Position numbers and translations under genes: made by a program. From positions 46,991,169-47,055,168 of the forward strand of contig OX485806.1 in the NCBI GenBank assembly GCA_950295325.1: a stretch of 64,000 bases of DNA, read 5' to 3'. This DNA comes from Polytrichum commune. Lineage: Eukaryota; Streptophyta; Polytrichopsida; Polytrichales; Polytrichaceae. The notes beneath the pieces were generated by a model. The model did no database searches. It had not been told where the DNA came from and saw only the letters and a list, made by a program, of their open reading frames with translations. Below, piece after piece: positions 24,470-35,627 of this stretch (position 1 is its first letter; each line of letters begins with the position of its first letter).

Positions 24470-24870
24470 CCAAGGTTGTTTGAAAAGTTTGATGTGAATA
24501 AGTTATAAATTAGATTTGAATTTTTGAAGGCGGAATACGTAGTTTGATACTTCCTGGTTGAATGTTGCATTACAGGGAGTTTGCTAGATTCATTTTGGCT
24601 TAACTTGCTAATTTCATATTTTTCCAAATTTACTTATAATGTTTGATTTCAATAATAAATGAATTAAATATAAATTTCGAAAGACGGGATACGTAATTTA
24701 AGACTTCCTGGTTGACTGTTGTATTACAAAGAGTTTGCTAGATTCATCTAGGCTTAACTTGCTGATATTATATATTTCTCAATTAGACCTTGTTGATAGT
24801 TTTCTAATGGTGTATGGAAAGCGCAGATCCAAGTGGTAATGAATTTAATATGAATTTTTGAAATTGGAAG
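24470..24870 (+). repeat. Degenerate tandem repeat, unit about 165 bp
   Basis: Two clear units start near 24480 and 24640 and a partial third near 24800. Shared blocks are AAATTAAATAT or AAATTAGATTTGAATTT, GGATACGTA, GACTTCCTGGTTGA, TTGCATTACAGGG or TTGTATTACAAAG, and GTTTGCTAGATTCAT. The array has no coding potential. Confidence 0.7.
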
Positions 24871-27800
24871 TTGCATAGCTATAAGGAGAAAAACAAGGTC
24901 AACATCCGGGAAGTGGAACAAGGAAGGAGGTAGTAGCTCGGCCTACATCGAGCCCAAATAACCAAGGAGAATTGAGGTAAACCAACTAACCCTAGCCTTT
25001 CATTTAGGGTTGGAAGGAGCGCAACCAACGTATGCATCCCTAAATCCACTTACATATCTCGTAAGGTCAAGTGGCTTGACCACTTGACCGCCAAGGAGGT
25101 ACCCAGCTCCAATGTTCTCGGGGCCCTAAGTATATTTTATGGTAGTAACTTTATTTATTAGCAAGTTTCATATGTGGTAAGTCGGATCAATCACCGACAC
25201 AACCACTTTGAATGTTGTTGGTGGAAAGTGAGATTAATGACCCGCAAATTCATTATTGTGTTGTTGGCCCCGTGGATTGGGAATAATGGCCCCAATTTAT
25301 GAAGAATGAACAACAGGTTGAACCTACACGTTGTCTGTCACCCTAGTCCCATTAAATTGCATGTTTTAGTTTATATAGTGTAAACACAATAAACACACTT
25401 AAAAATTAAAAACATGCAAAACAAATCGTAAATCCTTGTTGGCAAGAGACCCAAATCGGAAACTTAATTCGGTAGAGTGACACCACCATTTGTACCGTTG
25501 AAGTCCGAAGGATTTGAGATGTCACTCGACCTTCAAAGGACCTCCACGAGGCCTTAGAAGGTTCCGAGCTAAGGGGTGTACGAACTAGGTAAGGGGTGAT
25601 GTCAAATATATGAATGTAATAAGGTATGATGTGTAAACAAAATTAACTAAATAAGAAGGAATTTGTGTAAAGGGTGGGACTTCAACCAAGTCTCCCCACT
25701 TAGAAAATTAAATATAACTAAGTAAAAAAATAGGAAAAAATTGAATGGTCCATCAAATCGTTGTTATTTCGTTCATTGGGCTAGGGGTGGTATAAATCAG
25801 ACACGGTTGGTGTGTATTATAGCCATCTCAATTCACAAGTTAGGATTGTCTTGGTTCCAAGGCTGGTGTGTTTGCGCTTAGAATAGGTTGTAGGTTTAGG
25901 TTAGAACTAGATATAAAATTGATTAGTGGAGTTTACAGCCACAATAGTAAAAAACTAAGGGCCAACCTTTGGAGGTACTACAACGCATATTTAATTCCCC
26001 TCCAAAAATCTAAGTACTCACGTTATACACCTATCATTTGGATTTGGCTTGGGCACCTACAAGTGCATGCCACCTTCACCGAAGGGCTTGTGTGATACTT
26101 TTAGGCTCCCTCGAAAAGGGGTGGCTCAAAAGCGCCACAGCTCATTAGACTCACATTTTTTGTAGGCATTGGAAAATAAACTGGCCATCTCTAGTTTCAT
26201 CCATTGCCTATAGACCTATGAGTGGTTTGGTAGCGTAGGGCGAAAGGATGAAGCCGCAGACCCTGCAGGTATTCGTGTGCGTCACACTGCCATAATTTTT
26301 GCAGTCATCCGAAGAAGTTCACATTTGTCAATGCCTACTACTATACGAACACCAAATAGTCTAGGAAGGTTGAGCATTGACAAATGGAAGTGATCATTTT
26401 TAGTGCACTATGCTAGCCATGAGAGTGGTGTTGGGAGTTTTTATGGGGGTGGATGTGACAAGTGGTGCAAGGGGGGAGCAGTGATGCTGGTTGGTTTAAG
26501 ACAGTTTCTGCGGGAGCAATGGGGAATTTTCCTTAGATGTTAATGAGAATGGTTCCCATCAAAAGTCAACCGAAGGAGGAACATGAGGGTTGTTTGCACC
26601 CTTCCTTGTAGGGAGGACATTAAAGATCATCCAATAGAAGTAAGTCAGTATGGTTGCAGGGAAATGTCCTATGAGGGTTCCACTCACTTCAATGCATATT
26701 TCACGGGGCGCGCAACTCAATAGATCGAGGTTGGCGAGCAAGGATCCAATGGTCTTAGCATTTTCACAGTTGCCTCTTGACATTAGCTAGTGGTACCTAG
26801 ACTGGTGCAAAGGGATTAGAATGACCAAGGAAAATCCTAAGATTATCTTGACATGGGTCTTAGGTTCCAATGATAGTGGAAAAAACTTAAGTGTTTGTAA
26901 ATGCTTGTTGTTTCAATAATAGGTGTCACGAACACCACTCCACTTACATTCAATTGGAATGAAGGTGCATGTGCAAGTGGTAGCCTAGTGTGTGTGAAGA
27001 ATTCCCCACCCGGACTAGGACGCATTCAAAGGGGGGAAGGATTCTTGCTCACACATGCTCAAGGGCCATTGAAAAATCACAACATTCCTTCCCCAAAAAA
27101 AATCCACAACATTTCCCTCCACACAAATGTGTTTCATTTCATTTTACATTTAATCATGTAGGGGACATATTTCCAATGTTATGGTAGATCTAACAAATTT
27201 ATAAATTCTAGCCTCAACGACTTAAATTGACCCTAATTTTTTTATCTCACGTGGTTTCTAAAATTCCAATAGTCACCTCCTCAAGATGGACTATAGCCGT
27301 GAATGCTAAAGTTGAGCAATCCACGCAATTGTGAGCCCAAATTCGGACCCACATGTGGTTTTAAGCTTGGAAGTTTATTAAAACCTAGACTTTGATTTTT
27401 TTATCTATGATTTTTAATATTGAGTGGATCCAAATATATATTTAATGATTTTTGACCCATTCTTTGTGGGGTTTGGTGTATAATGCTTTTGCTCCCCATC
27501 CAACAATATAGAGTTGTTGTCTTTGCCTTGATGCCACACAAATATGCCATCCTCCGGGGGCCAATTAGGTGATGTGTACAAAACCTTAAATTGCATGGCA
27601 GAGACATCATCATCTCGCAAATATAAGCGGGAATTTTGAGTTTTGTTATGTCCAAGTAGGTGGTCCATTATTCTTGAGCATGAAGAGCTTGATGAAGGCC
27701 TTAGAATATGGTATATTTTAAGTTTTGTGTGGATTTATTGGCACATTGTCCAAATCCATGTATGATTTCATGAGAAGTGGAATGGTAGGAGAAACCTCTT

Positions 27801-29404
27801 CATACAACTACACACTCCAAAGACCAAATGAAGACAATGTACATTTTTTTATTGAGTTTGTGGGTTTGAGGTATGTTTGCATGGAGTGGAAGGGTGAGGT
27901 AAACATGACAGTAGAATCATGCATTGAGGTTAGCAATTAAGGATGCTAAACAAGTAAGTGTGATCATTTATACATAGTGCCTAAATGAGGTATTCATGTA
28001 TTAACATTGCACATGGACTTGGAAATGTTCTCCACATGTCAATGGTTGGTAACACCCATTTAGGGTTATCAGTTGACATCGCACATGAGGGATTTGTCAA
28101 ATCAAAGATTCACGAACTATAAGAAATATTCTAAATTGAGAGGGTCATTTTACAACTCGACATATACAAATGGAGAAAACATAAATTTTGACCGTTCCAT
28201 TGGAGAGACAAGAAAATTTAATATATGCTTGATGCTATAATGACAAATTATATGTAGAGTGCAACTTGTTCATATATTGTTCCTTAGGTTGATTAATTTT
28301 TTGCCACTGTTTTTAAAGGTTATGGTGTTCATGAATATTTGGAATAATTTTGCAACACATGTCATCTCATGTTAATTCCATGAATCTTAATATTCCACAA
28401 CAAGTGAGTGCAAAAATATTTTAGGCAAGACATGTCTACCATGGGCTAGTTAGAAAATAAATCATTTTAACCAATGTTTCCCATCCCATCTTCTCCTTTT
28501 GCCTCCCATCATCCCCATCCCATCCACGTTCGCCAACATCCCCATCTCTATCCCATCACCATTTTGAAGTTGCCACGCCATCCATCCATCAACTCACGAT
28601 CCATCCATGCCCACCTCATTTATGGCTTGTGAGTTCTTGCTCTAAGGGTGGATTCTTCATACAATGTACAAACTAACCTTAGTCCAAAAAAGGGTATAAT
28701 TTGATGCATTACTATACATAGAATACACAAGGAGAGGCATTATTTTTCTATATTATGTACATTTAGAAAGGTTATTAACAATTTTGAGGTAAAGTTAAAT
28801 GTACAAAAAGAGCCTTAAGATTCAGATAAAAAGTTGACAATGAATATATCAATTTCATCTAATTAACATTTTCAATCATTGTTGTCATATGTTTTCAATA
28901 TTCTAAAACAATTATGGGAACCATGCCCCGCATGGTTCAAACAAGGACATGTGTACCATGATGTAGCATGTGAATGGCCACACCCGGAGAGTCCTCGCAA
29001 TGGCTTGGGAATACAACTTGTTGAGCATATTCTCATACAAATTTAAATATGAGCATGGAGTTTGGGGTTGTTGTGGAGTCAATTTTTTTGAATTTTAAAT
29101 TAAACAAGCAAAAAAAGAAGTGAAATGGTCTAGTTACACTACTAGGAAGAGGGGTCTTTTCCACACCACAAGGACAATAAATCAACATTTTTCTGCAACC
29201 AACACAAATGTCATGAAGGTTGCAACCACCGTGGACATACTATCATCTTGGACCAATCTTATTATCTAACACAAATGGGATGTCAAAACCATGTCGTGGT
29301 TTTAGCAAGTAATTTTTACCGCGGTGGTAAATTATGATTATGGATAAATTTCAGAGGTAATTTAATGTAACTTAATATCAATATATATCTCATTAAAAGT
29401 TATA
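24871..29404. other. Anonymous intergenic DNA
   Basis: No gene recognised. At 27330 there is a 28-bp match to the start of LTR-I (TGTGAGCCCAAATTCGG and the following CCCACATG), suggesting a truncated LTR-I relic. At 28480-28620 a CCATC/CATCCC-rich low-complexity tract occurs. Overlapping minus-strand ORFs at 27401-27668 have no known domain. Confidence 0.45.
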
Positions 29405-29592
29405 TATTGTTGGTAGGTCCGCACCTTCTAAACCTCCTAGGTAGGTATAACCTTCAACCTACCACTCACCAACAGGGATAGGCTACTTACCACTCACCTA
29501 TGTGGCAAGGTCAAGGGTGGCGACCAAGGGATTCAAATCTTGCACCTTGTGGCATCCATGCATGTGCCTTAGCCACTAAGTCATCACATCAC
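29405..29592 (-). mobile_element. tRNA-derived SINE-like element
   Basis: On the minus strand a Pol III-like A box, GACTTAGTGGCTAAGG (about 29566-29585), is followed about 45 bp later by a B box, GATTTGAATCC (29529-29539). Both lie in a tRNA-like arrangement with AAGGTGCAA between them. The sequence continues with a tRNA-unrelated body ending in CCTACCTAGGAGGTTTAG. This is the standard layout of a plant SINE. The 3' tail and target duplication could not be set, so the ends are approximate. Confidence 0.6.
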
Positions 29593-29639
29593 ACATGACA
29601 TATATGGAGTGTTTCAAACCTTTCTAGACTAAGGCCACT

Positions 29640-29995
29640 ATTTTCTCTCTACTACCTACTATTTATTGTATAGAATTTATTGTCTTCTTTTTATTATTTA
29701 CTATCTAATATTTATTGTTTATTGTTTATTGTTTGTTTCTCACTATTTATTTTATAATGACTATTATTTACTATTTATTGTATATTATTTAATTTTAAAA
29801 TAATATATCATTTAAATTTCACCGTATATTATTATTATTATTGTCTATTTATAGTGCATATATATTATTTATTATCTACCATTTATAGTACCTTATTTAT
29901 TATTTATGGTATGTTATTGTTGTTTAATTTTTATAATATATTATTTACTATTTACTATGAAATATATAGAGTTTATTATTTACAATGTACTATTA
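29640..29995. repeat. AT-rich low-complexity tract (TATTTATTG/TATTATTTA)
   Basis: About 350 bp of degenerate repeats of TATTTATT, TTTATTGT and TATTATT with almost no GC. No coding potential. Confidence 0.85.
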
Positions 29996-32900
29996 CAATG
30001 CTTTAATGTCCGATGAATGAACATACACTTGTATGCGGTAATTGCTTCTCTCCTACCTTAGTAGTTAATGAAGAAGGTGACTCACATCTAGGTCTAGATC
30101 TAGCTAGAAGATCTATAAGACTAAATAAACATTCTTTCACGGACCTTTTGCATGACATTAAAGTGACACAACTCCCACACATGCAAGAAATATGTCGCAG
30201 AGCTCAAATTTCCAACATGAAAGTTTTTATATCATGGGCCACATGTCAAAGTAACCCTCCTCCCTTGTAGTGTTAGACCTAGGAAATTCAACTGACATGT
30301 GCCATTCGAATCTTTAGCGTAGGAGATCAAAATAGGAATTTTTTTAAAAGGACTGTTGTTTGATTGGAGAGGTCATAGCCTTCAAAATTGTTATGTAGAT
30401 ATAAAATCTATATTCTAAAAGTAAAGTTGATTAGATTGATGTAAGAATAAGGATTGATATTCTATAATTTGAACCTACCACAACTTGTGATTGCTAGTGG
30501 ATGTTGTGAGTATTGCAGGAGGAGTGAACCCTCTGACCATCGTATATGCATCAATCGGATTATAATTGTGACTATTGACTTGGAATGGACTTAGTAGTTT
30601 GGAACCATTTGTATATCTAGAGTCAGACATGTATATTGAGCAAGGAGTAAGTTATAATTGTTTTTATTAAGAAGTTTGATGTGTGCAAAGTTGTAGTTGT
30701 GTATAATGAGAGGGGATTATTTTGTTTGCAAGCTTAATTGATGATTGAAGGTGGAGTGAAGTTACGCTAGCCTTATATGTATGCATATATTTAGACTTAC
30801 ATAAAAATTGAATTGGAAAATTTTCAACAATATACTATCAATCCCACAAAACATTGTTATGGATCTAAGTAATGTTATGCCATGATGCTTGATTGTAAGT
30901 TTCTGGAACCAAGTCCTGATGTGGACCTAATTGCTCAACTTCCTTGTTTCAGACTATTGTCTATAAGATATGTTGTGAGAACCAAAAGAGATGAATTCAT
31001 AAGGATAGTTATCCAAGGTAATGGTCGCCAGTAGAATGATTGAGTGTTCAACAGCCTGAGTGATTGTACTGGTCTAACAATCTTCTCATCATTACTGTGA
31101 TTAATAGAGGATTGTTGAGGGATCTTAGACTGTATCTTACTTAAGGTTGTATCTTAGGCTGGACGGCACTCTTTGAGTGGAATGGGATGCCAAAATGCTA
31201 GAGATTGAATAAAGTAGGCATAATTGAGTAAGATTTGTGAGTGATTGAGTGAAGATTAAGACATCCTTCTTCTTGGGGAATAAAGAGCAAGGATTGTTTA
31301 ATAGTGTGCATAAACAATGGGCGGAATCTTGTGAAAGCTATTGTCTCTAAGTAATTAAGAGGAAGCCAACTCTAAAGATTTTGATTTGAGAAGAGAGGAT
31401 ATGTCGCTTTAATATATAGTGGATACCTTTTGAGTGCAAAGTTGGAGAATCTTGGGTGAACAAGGCTTCAAGAGTTAAAGAGACTATTGCATGTTTGGAG
31501 TAGGTATGCGCTGTGTGATTTCCGCAACTGTTGGCATGATTGGTAGTTGAAGGGGCATATAAATAACTCCATTGACTACCGAAAGACATAGAGGAAAGTT
31601 GATGAGTTCAAGCGATGGTAAATATTAAATCTTCCTTCAAATTAATATGTACATTTTTGCCCTACTACCTTTGAACGATGAATGTGAATTAAAGACCCAT
31701 ATGGGTTCAACCCAATAATCAATAGTCTTTGTCTTAGGATCCATAAAGTAAACACTTCAAAAATTAAGTAATTAGACCATAGAAAAAGCTAATAAAATTT
31801 GTCTAAGATTAACAAATATAGAATAAATAATCAATCCATGGTTTTTTTAATCTTAGTGGTGCATTGGATTTTAAGAAATATTTGGGGAATAGAGTTGGGT
31901 GTCATGGCTACAACTCAATAAAAAACTAGAGCCTGCCAATATATTTATAATAAATGGTTTAATCTAAGAACATTACTAACACTGAGTGGGATATTGTATT
32001 GTCATCTCAAGTTACATTAAAAATGATTAATTATCATGAAACAATTGATTACATCAAAGTTCTTTGGCTTTGGTAAGAGATACAAATATACTCTATACAA
32101 GATAGTTGTCGAAGGATGTGCTTATGCTTGCGCATCGCACAAGGTTCATATAAAATGAATTTATTGTCATATTGTTGATTGGGTAATCAAAGTGAAACAA
32201 GTGATTATCACAAATGCATATACTATGGTTGAGAATCTTCCAAACCTTTATCCTTGCATTAATGAATGAATTAACACGTCTAAATAATAAATATCTTGAA
32301 ATAAACACGTTTTTGTCATGATCAAACTTGTCTAAGACACCTAGATGATGAAAAATCACCTTTTAATTTTGTCTTGAGTGTTTCTCTGGCTATTCAAAAT
32401 ATAAAGTACATTTTGACTTCACTGCAATTGAAAGCTTCAATCAATCTAAGTCTAGGCAAGTGAGTCTTAAAGAGTTTACCTACTTTAATTTCAAATGTGT
32501 TGAGAGGAGATTTCAAGGTCTTTTGTATGTAGCATTTATGGAGTCTAGAAATTTTCTAGATTAGAATGTTGTAGTTGCAACCAAAGTTTAGTTGGTAGGC
32601 ATCTGTACTTCAACTTAGACTTCAGTGACACATGCAAGTAAATATGTGCATTGTGACAAAACATGTTAGTTGGCTGCCTCATGTGAGGAAGCTGGAATGT
32701 ATGTGGGATCTCATTTTGCGTGCATGTCATCATTGCAAAATTGGGGTTGAATGCTTCCATCACAATCAAAACAAATAAAATATTGATCGCGATATCAAAT
32801 ATCTTTACCATTACAGTTTCAATGGGTTGAATAAAAATGTACTGTTGTGTGGCTTGGTACTTGTTGGAATATACAACTTTAAATCAAAAAATCAAAGTGG

Positions 32901-33085
32901 GTGGTGCTCATGAGTATTGCCTATTTTTGTTTGCTATAGCAATGCCCACAAATCTTGTTATTTGATGCTCCAGAGCATATTCTGAAGTTTCTTGCATATC
33001 CCAAGTATGTTGCCTTGTTCAACATTGTTGGTGGTTGATATAGCAAACAAAAAGGCTTATCCAAGTGTTTTTGTTTCATACTTAT
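29996..33085. other. Anonymous intergenic DNA
   Basis: No gene or TE domain recognised. The 85-codon plus-strand ORF at 30013-30270 and minus-strand ORFs near 31.4, 32.1 and 32.6 kb have no recognisable motif. The region may be decayed transposon DNA. Confidence 0.45.
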
Positions 33086-33088
33086 TGC

Positions 33089-33396
33089 CACTAGTAGAAA
33101 ACTATGCTCAAAAAAATCGCAACCAAAATTGGTTGTGGTTCTTTTGACAAGCTTGATTTGCGGTTGTTAAATGACTACTTTTATCTTATTTTTTGCGATT
33201 GGAATTTTAAATTTTATAAGGTCCGTAATATACCGTTGGAAAGATGTTGAAAGTACCGTTCCAATGGTATATTACACGCCTTCAAATTCCTACAAATTTA
33301 GTTGCTAAACTTTTAAAAAACAAAACTACATTCATTTAGCAACTGTAGATCATGCTAGTCAAAAGAACCACAACCAATTTTGGTTTACTACTAGTG
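33089..33396. mobile_element. CACTA-type MITE (En/Spm superfamily)
   Basis: A 308-bp element starting CACTAGTAGAAAAC and ending GTTTACTACTAGTG, with a perfect 3-bp target duplication TGC (33086-33088 and 33397-33399). The subterminal inverted repeats include AACCAAAATTGGTTGTGG with GTTCTTTTGAC on the left and its complement on the right. A second internal inverted repeat (TAATATACCGTTGGAA / TTCCAATGGTATATTA) lies near 33222-33275. There is no coding capacity. Terminal CACTA and a 3-bp TSD identify the superfamily. Confidence 0.88.
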
Positions 33397-34039
33397 TGCT
33401 AGATCCTTGGAGGATCCTACACATTTTCCAACCACTTTTAATTAAAGGAGGTTGAGTAACAAAATCCCATGCAATATGTAATTCATTGCAAGATACAAGT
33501 TTGATGGTTCACATTCTGAAATCTAGTTTCACATCGCCCTCATTGTCTAGTTGACATTTTATGTTGTCCATTGTCCAGGCGACAAGTTGTTGGAAAGATG
33601 CATGCTTGAAAGGGCTTTGATTCATACCATCGTCAAGTTGCATAATTGGCAGGCATGAAATTTGCCTAAATTTGAGATTGTGACTCTTTTAACAGTGTCA
33701 AACAGTTATTGGTTTTATTCACTTCACAAAAGTCTTCGAGCCATTTGAGCTTGGACTCATCCTGCAACCCAAATCCTGTCACTTGCAAAAGTCAGAAGGT
33801 TGTAATATCATCCTTACAAAGTCTTTGCATGTTGAAAGTGTAGAGCAATGATTGTTGTTGTATATTAAGTTCCAACCTAATTCTATATATTTTCTTCAAC
33901 TTGCATGTAGCTCGGAGGCAAATTCTGATTTGTTTTGCATATAGCAATCACTTGAATATGAAGAATTCACCATGCTCTAAATGATGTCACCACCACTACT
34001 ACAACTTGGTGTTTATCTTCTACACTGTGAGCCCCAACA

Positions 34040-34430
34040 TGTCTAGATCCCTTTGTTTCCCATGCACTACACTAAACATGATATTTATTATCATATGGTA
34101 TTTGATGTCACTTTGGTAACTTTTCGGATGAAACTTCTTATGATTAAGTGAACAAATATTGTCATGGATGATGGTAGAGTTCATCCATTGCTCAAAATAC
34201 TACACTCTCTTGTCAGCATCTGGTGATGAAATATTTTTGTGGATAATTGAAATTTGGATTTAAAAAAACCACTTGGTAAGTGGCGTAATTGCAACACTGT
34301 ATATCTACAATCCCCTTAGAAAATTACAAGGATTGACAAATAATGTTGGGTTGACATTCAGTGTTGGTGACACTACACCACGGATTATAATTAGTATTGA
34401 GCAAGACAATTAGAATTGGTGACACCAAAT
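34040..34430 (-). repeat. Unclassified dispersed repeat, copy 1 (inverted relative to copy 2)
   Basis: The reverse complement matches 41472-41865 over almost 400 bp. Shared blocks include TGGTGACACTACACCACGG, AATGTTGGGTTGACATT, AACTTTTCGGATGA and TATCATATGGTATTT. No coding potential. It could be a fragment of an unknown DNA transposon. Confidence 0.7.
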
Positions 34431-34701
34431 ATCATATTTAGTTTACTTCTTGCAACTAAGTGTATGCCACTTTGGTCATTGTTCATCACCATTTGATGTG
34501 GAGTGTTTTGTAACTTTGTCTTGTCCCTAATTGGAATGATCTGACACGACGCTTGTGGGAGTGGACCTTGGGATGGTGCCAAGTTCCGCTAGGCAACTAG
34601 GTGATGGTCACCCTCATGGAGGGGTGGCTAAGAGCATTGGGGCCACACTATGCCTCGTGAAGGCTAAGTGTCAGAGTTGTCCTCACATTGCAACCTAGGG
34701 G

Positions 34702-35619
34702 CAGGGGTGTTTTTTCACAAGGTCCCTAACATGTCTAGGGACATGTTTATAAAAAAAAACATTTCCAGTGGACGGGTTCTTAGAAAATGAACCAGTTTTG
34801 GGACGTGTCAAATTCACTTTGGACGGGTTCTAAAAATAACATTTTTAAAATTAAAAAAATGGTACAAATATCAATTACGTTATGTCATATATGACATGTG
34901 AATATAAGCATAATGCAATCAAACCACTAATACTCAATCAAAATATCCATCTTGAAGTGCTTAATTCACCTGCATACATTAATTCATCAACCACAAAATT
35001 TAAAACCTTTTTAACATAATGTCAAAGATTACAATTGAAGGTAAACTTAGTAATTGAATAAGAATTAGTATATATAAACATGTTAAAAAGTTTAAAAATA
35101 AAGAGCTACTTACCGGTTGAGTTTGAGAAAACACCTGTTGAAGTTCAAGATTGCAGGAGGAGATTGTTCCAGCGACACTCTCCAACTTCTTGAATTCGAG
35201 TTAGTTTCAAATGAACCGGTTCAGTTTGAGTGACTGAGTCTAGTTCAGTTTCTCTGAACTAGTTTGTGGACAAACAGACAAAATGGGGCAGTGGCAGGCT
35301 GGCAAATTGGTAATTATAATAAAAAAAGCATAAATGAACGAACATAGTAAGATACTATTGTTTCCAAGTGGCAAGTGCACCAATCACATGCCGACATCTT
35401 TCGGGTTATCTTTATCGATTTGTTTTTTCCTTTAGCATTTTCATGGACGGGTTGGTTTAAAAATTACCGGTTTTGGGACGGGTTGTTTTTTCTTCAACCT
35501 TTCCATGGACGGGTTGGTTTTGAAATTACCGGTTTTGGGACGGGTTGCAATTTTTTTTGCCTTTCAATTCGAGGTTTTGGGACGTGGACGGGTAAAAACT
35601 TTGTGAAAAAACAGCCCTG
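34702..35619. mobile_element. Non-autonomous hAT-type element
   Basis: A 918-bp element with terminal inverted repeats CAGGGGTGTTTTTTCACAA on the left and the complement of CAGGGCTGTTTTTTCACAA on the right. It is flanked by a perfect 8-bp target duplication CCTAGGGG (34694-34701 and 35620-35627). Termini starting CAGGG with an 8-bp TSD define hAT elements. Many copies of GACGGGTT and TTTTGGGACG occur close to both ends, resembling the subterminal transposase-binding repeats known for hAT. Near the right end there are two tandem units of about 65 bp (35440-35575). No transposase is encoded. Confidence 0.9.
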
Positions 35620-35627
35620 CCTAGGGG

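Noticed and set aside
29135-29340. CACTACTAGGAAG resembling a CACTA transposon terminus
   Set aside because: No matching right terminus and no 3-bp duplication found.
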